Positions 35,890 through 36,157 of a DNA stretch of 36,157 nt are shown here, piece by piece. The stretch comes from an uncultured Clostridium sp. (GTDB taxonomy: Bacteria; Bacillota; Clostridia; TANB77; CAG-508): NCBI GenBank assembly GCA_946497775.1, contig CAMMLS010000009.1:1-36157 (forward strand), in the 5' to 3' direction. The notes below the pieces were generated by a model. It made no database searches. It had not been told where the DNA came from and saw nothing but the letters and a program-made list of their open reading frames with translations. Numbering within the stretch: position 1 is the first letter of the stretch; each line of letters starts with the position of its first letter. A program made the translations under genes and the position numbers.

Positions 35890-36063
35890 ATAAAAAGAAA
35901 TTGAGCAAAATATTTAAGAATTAGCAAATGAACATTGAAAATTAAATATTTTTGGAGAAAAAGCAATGTGAAATTTGCCAGTTTAAGAATATTAAGAGCA
36001 ATTTTAATGAAAAATAATACATAAAAAAGAAGATAAGATACAAAAGAAAGGAGCAAAGAAGAA

Positions 36064-36157
36064 ATGGAAGAAAAGAAATTAAAACCAAAAATATTAGAAA
36101 ACACAAGAAACAAAAAGCGGAATTACGTTAATAGCATTAGTAATAACCATAATAGTG
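36064..36157 (+). CDS. Type IV prepilin-like protein (partial, runs off the window), +1 shift at CGG
   Basis: AAAGGAG (36048-36054) precedes ATG 36064. The first 18 codons are basic (MEEKKLKPKILENTRNKK). Codon 19 is CGG (36118-36120), after which the zero frame is Asn-rich nonsense with no hydrophobic core. Skipping the C gives KKGITLIALVITIIV, the classical prepilin peptidase site (basic leader, Gly, then a hydrophobic methylated helix) of clostridial type IV pilin/type II secretion pseudopilins. The recoded glycine is the cleavage-site Gly itself, so mature protein requires the shift. The remainder lies outside the window. Confidence 0.8.
   Translation, partial: MEEKKLKPKILENTRNKKRNYVNSISNNHNS
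36118..36121 (+). other. +1 recoding site 6: AAG CGGA, read as Lys-Gly
   Basis: The zero frame is AAG CGG AAT TAC GTT. The productive reading AAG (C)GGA ATT ACG TTA ATA gives K-G-I-T-L-I. It supplies the invariant glycine of the prepilin cleavage motif. Confidence 0.82.

Noticed and set aside
35817..36113. 98-residue hydrophobic - strand reading frame
   Set aside because: Phe/Leu-rich composition is what antisense of A-rich sequence gives; it lies across the prepilin promoter and leader.
806..36121. Six independent pseudogenes or random sequencing indels
   Set aside because: All six changes are a C placed at a codon boundary before GGN, all create an in-frame CGG, and CGG is otherwise absent in frame. 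Random decay or indels would hit other bases and frames. A systematic read artefact remains possible and needs raw reads, but many out-of-frame CGG sites show no disruption.
1..36157. tRNA genes, CRISPR arrays, replication origin
   Set aside because: I looked for cloverleaf-like GC-rich stretches, regularly spaced repeats and DnaA-box clusters and saw none. In particular no tRNA that would explain the CGG decoding lies in this window.

Overview
The window is strongly AT-rich, every convincing protein gene lies on the + strand, and the housekeeping genes (prmC, whiA, hemW, dprA, a Firmicutes-type 6S RNA, a type IV pilin-like start) point to a low-GC Firmicute of clostridial type. No species can be named from sequence alone.

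Layout. 1-54 is the outer end of an IS3-family element whose transposase would run leftwards off the window. 110-944 is a membrane-anchored, secreted-type protein with an Ig-like C-terminus. 1205-20778 is one long cell-surface polysaccharide operon: a UDP-GlcNAc 4,6-dehydratase, a VanZ-like protein, the initiating sugar-phosphate transferase and a ketoreductase; a WbuB-like transferase with the complete UDP-L-FucNAc set (capE/capF/capG type); more glycosyltransferases, Wzy polymerase, an acetyltransferase and Wzx flippase; a CapA-TupA-carboxyethylornithine-synthase trio suggesting amino-acid decoration; UDP-glucose dehydrogenase; and an LCP ligase. A DUF5662 gene and a radical SAM gene follow. 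22307-30757 is a second operon with its own promoter: the CDP-glucose pathway to a CDP-deoxyhexose, a split transketolase, a reductase/epimerase, a GtrB-like polyprenyl-phosphate transferase and a GtrII-like membrane transferase. 30758-31635 carries terminators, 6S RNA and a type I toxin-antitoxin cassette. 31636-35376 is prmC-whiA-hemW-dprA. The window ends inside a prepilin-like gene.

The main discovery candidate is translational. In a by-eye reading of roughly 10,000 codons I found the codon CGG in frame only six times (806, 3451, 11894, 12510, 35205, 36118). At all six the zero frame loses homology and usually stops soon, while skipping exactly the C restores the conserved protein (Ig-like, VanZ, Wzy, LbH acetyltransferase, DprA, prepilin). 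CGGN is thus read as one glycine, as GGN in the +1 frame. Many other CGG trinucleotides exist but fall across codon boundaries, and CGT, CGC and CGA are used as ordinary arginine codons. This looks like genome-wide +1 recoding at an unassigned or starved CGG codon, or quadruplet decoding of CGGN as glycine, not six unrelated broken genes.
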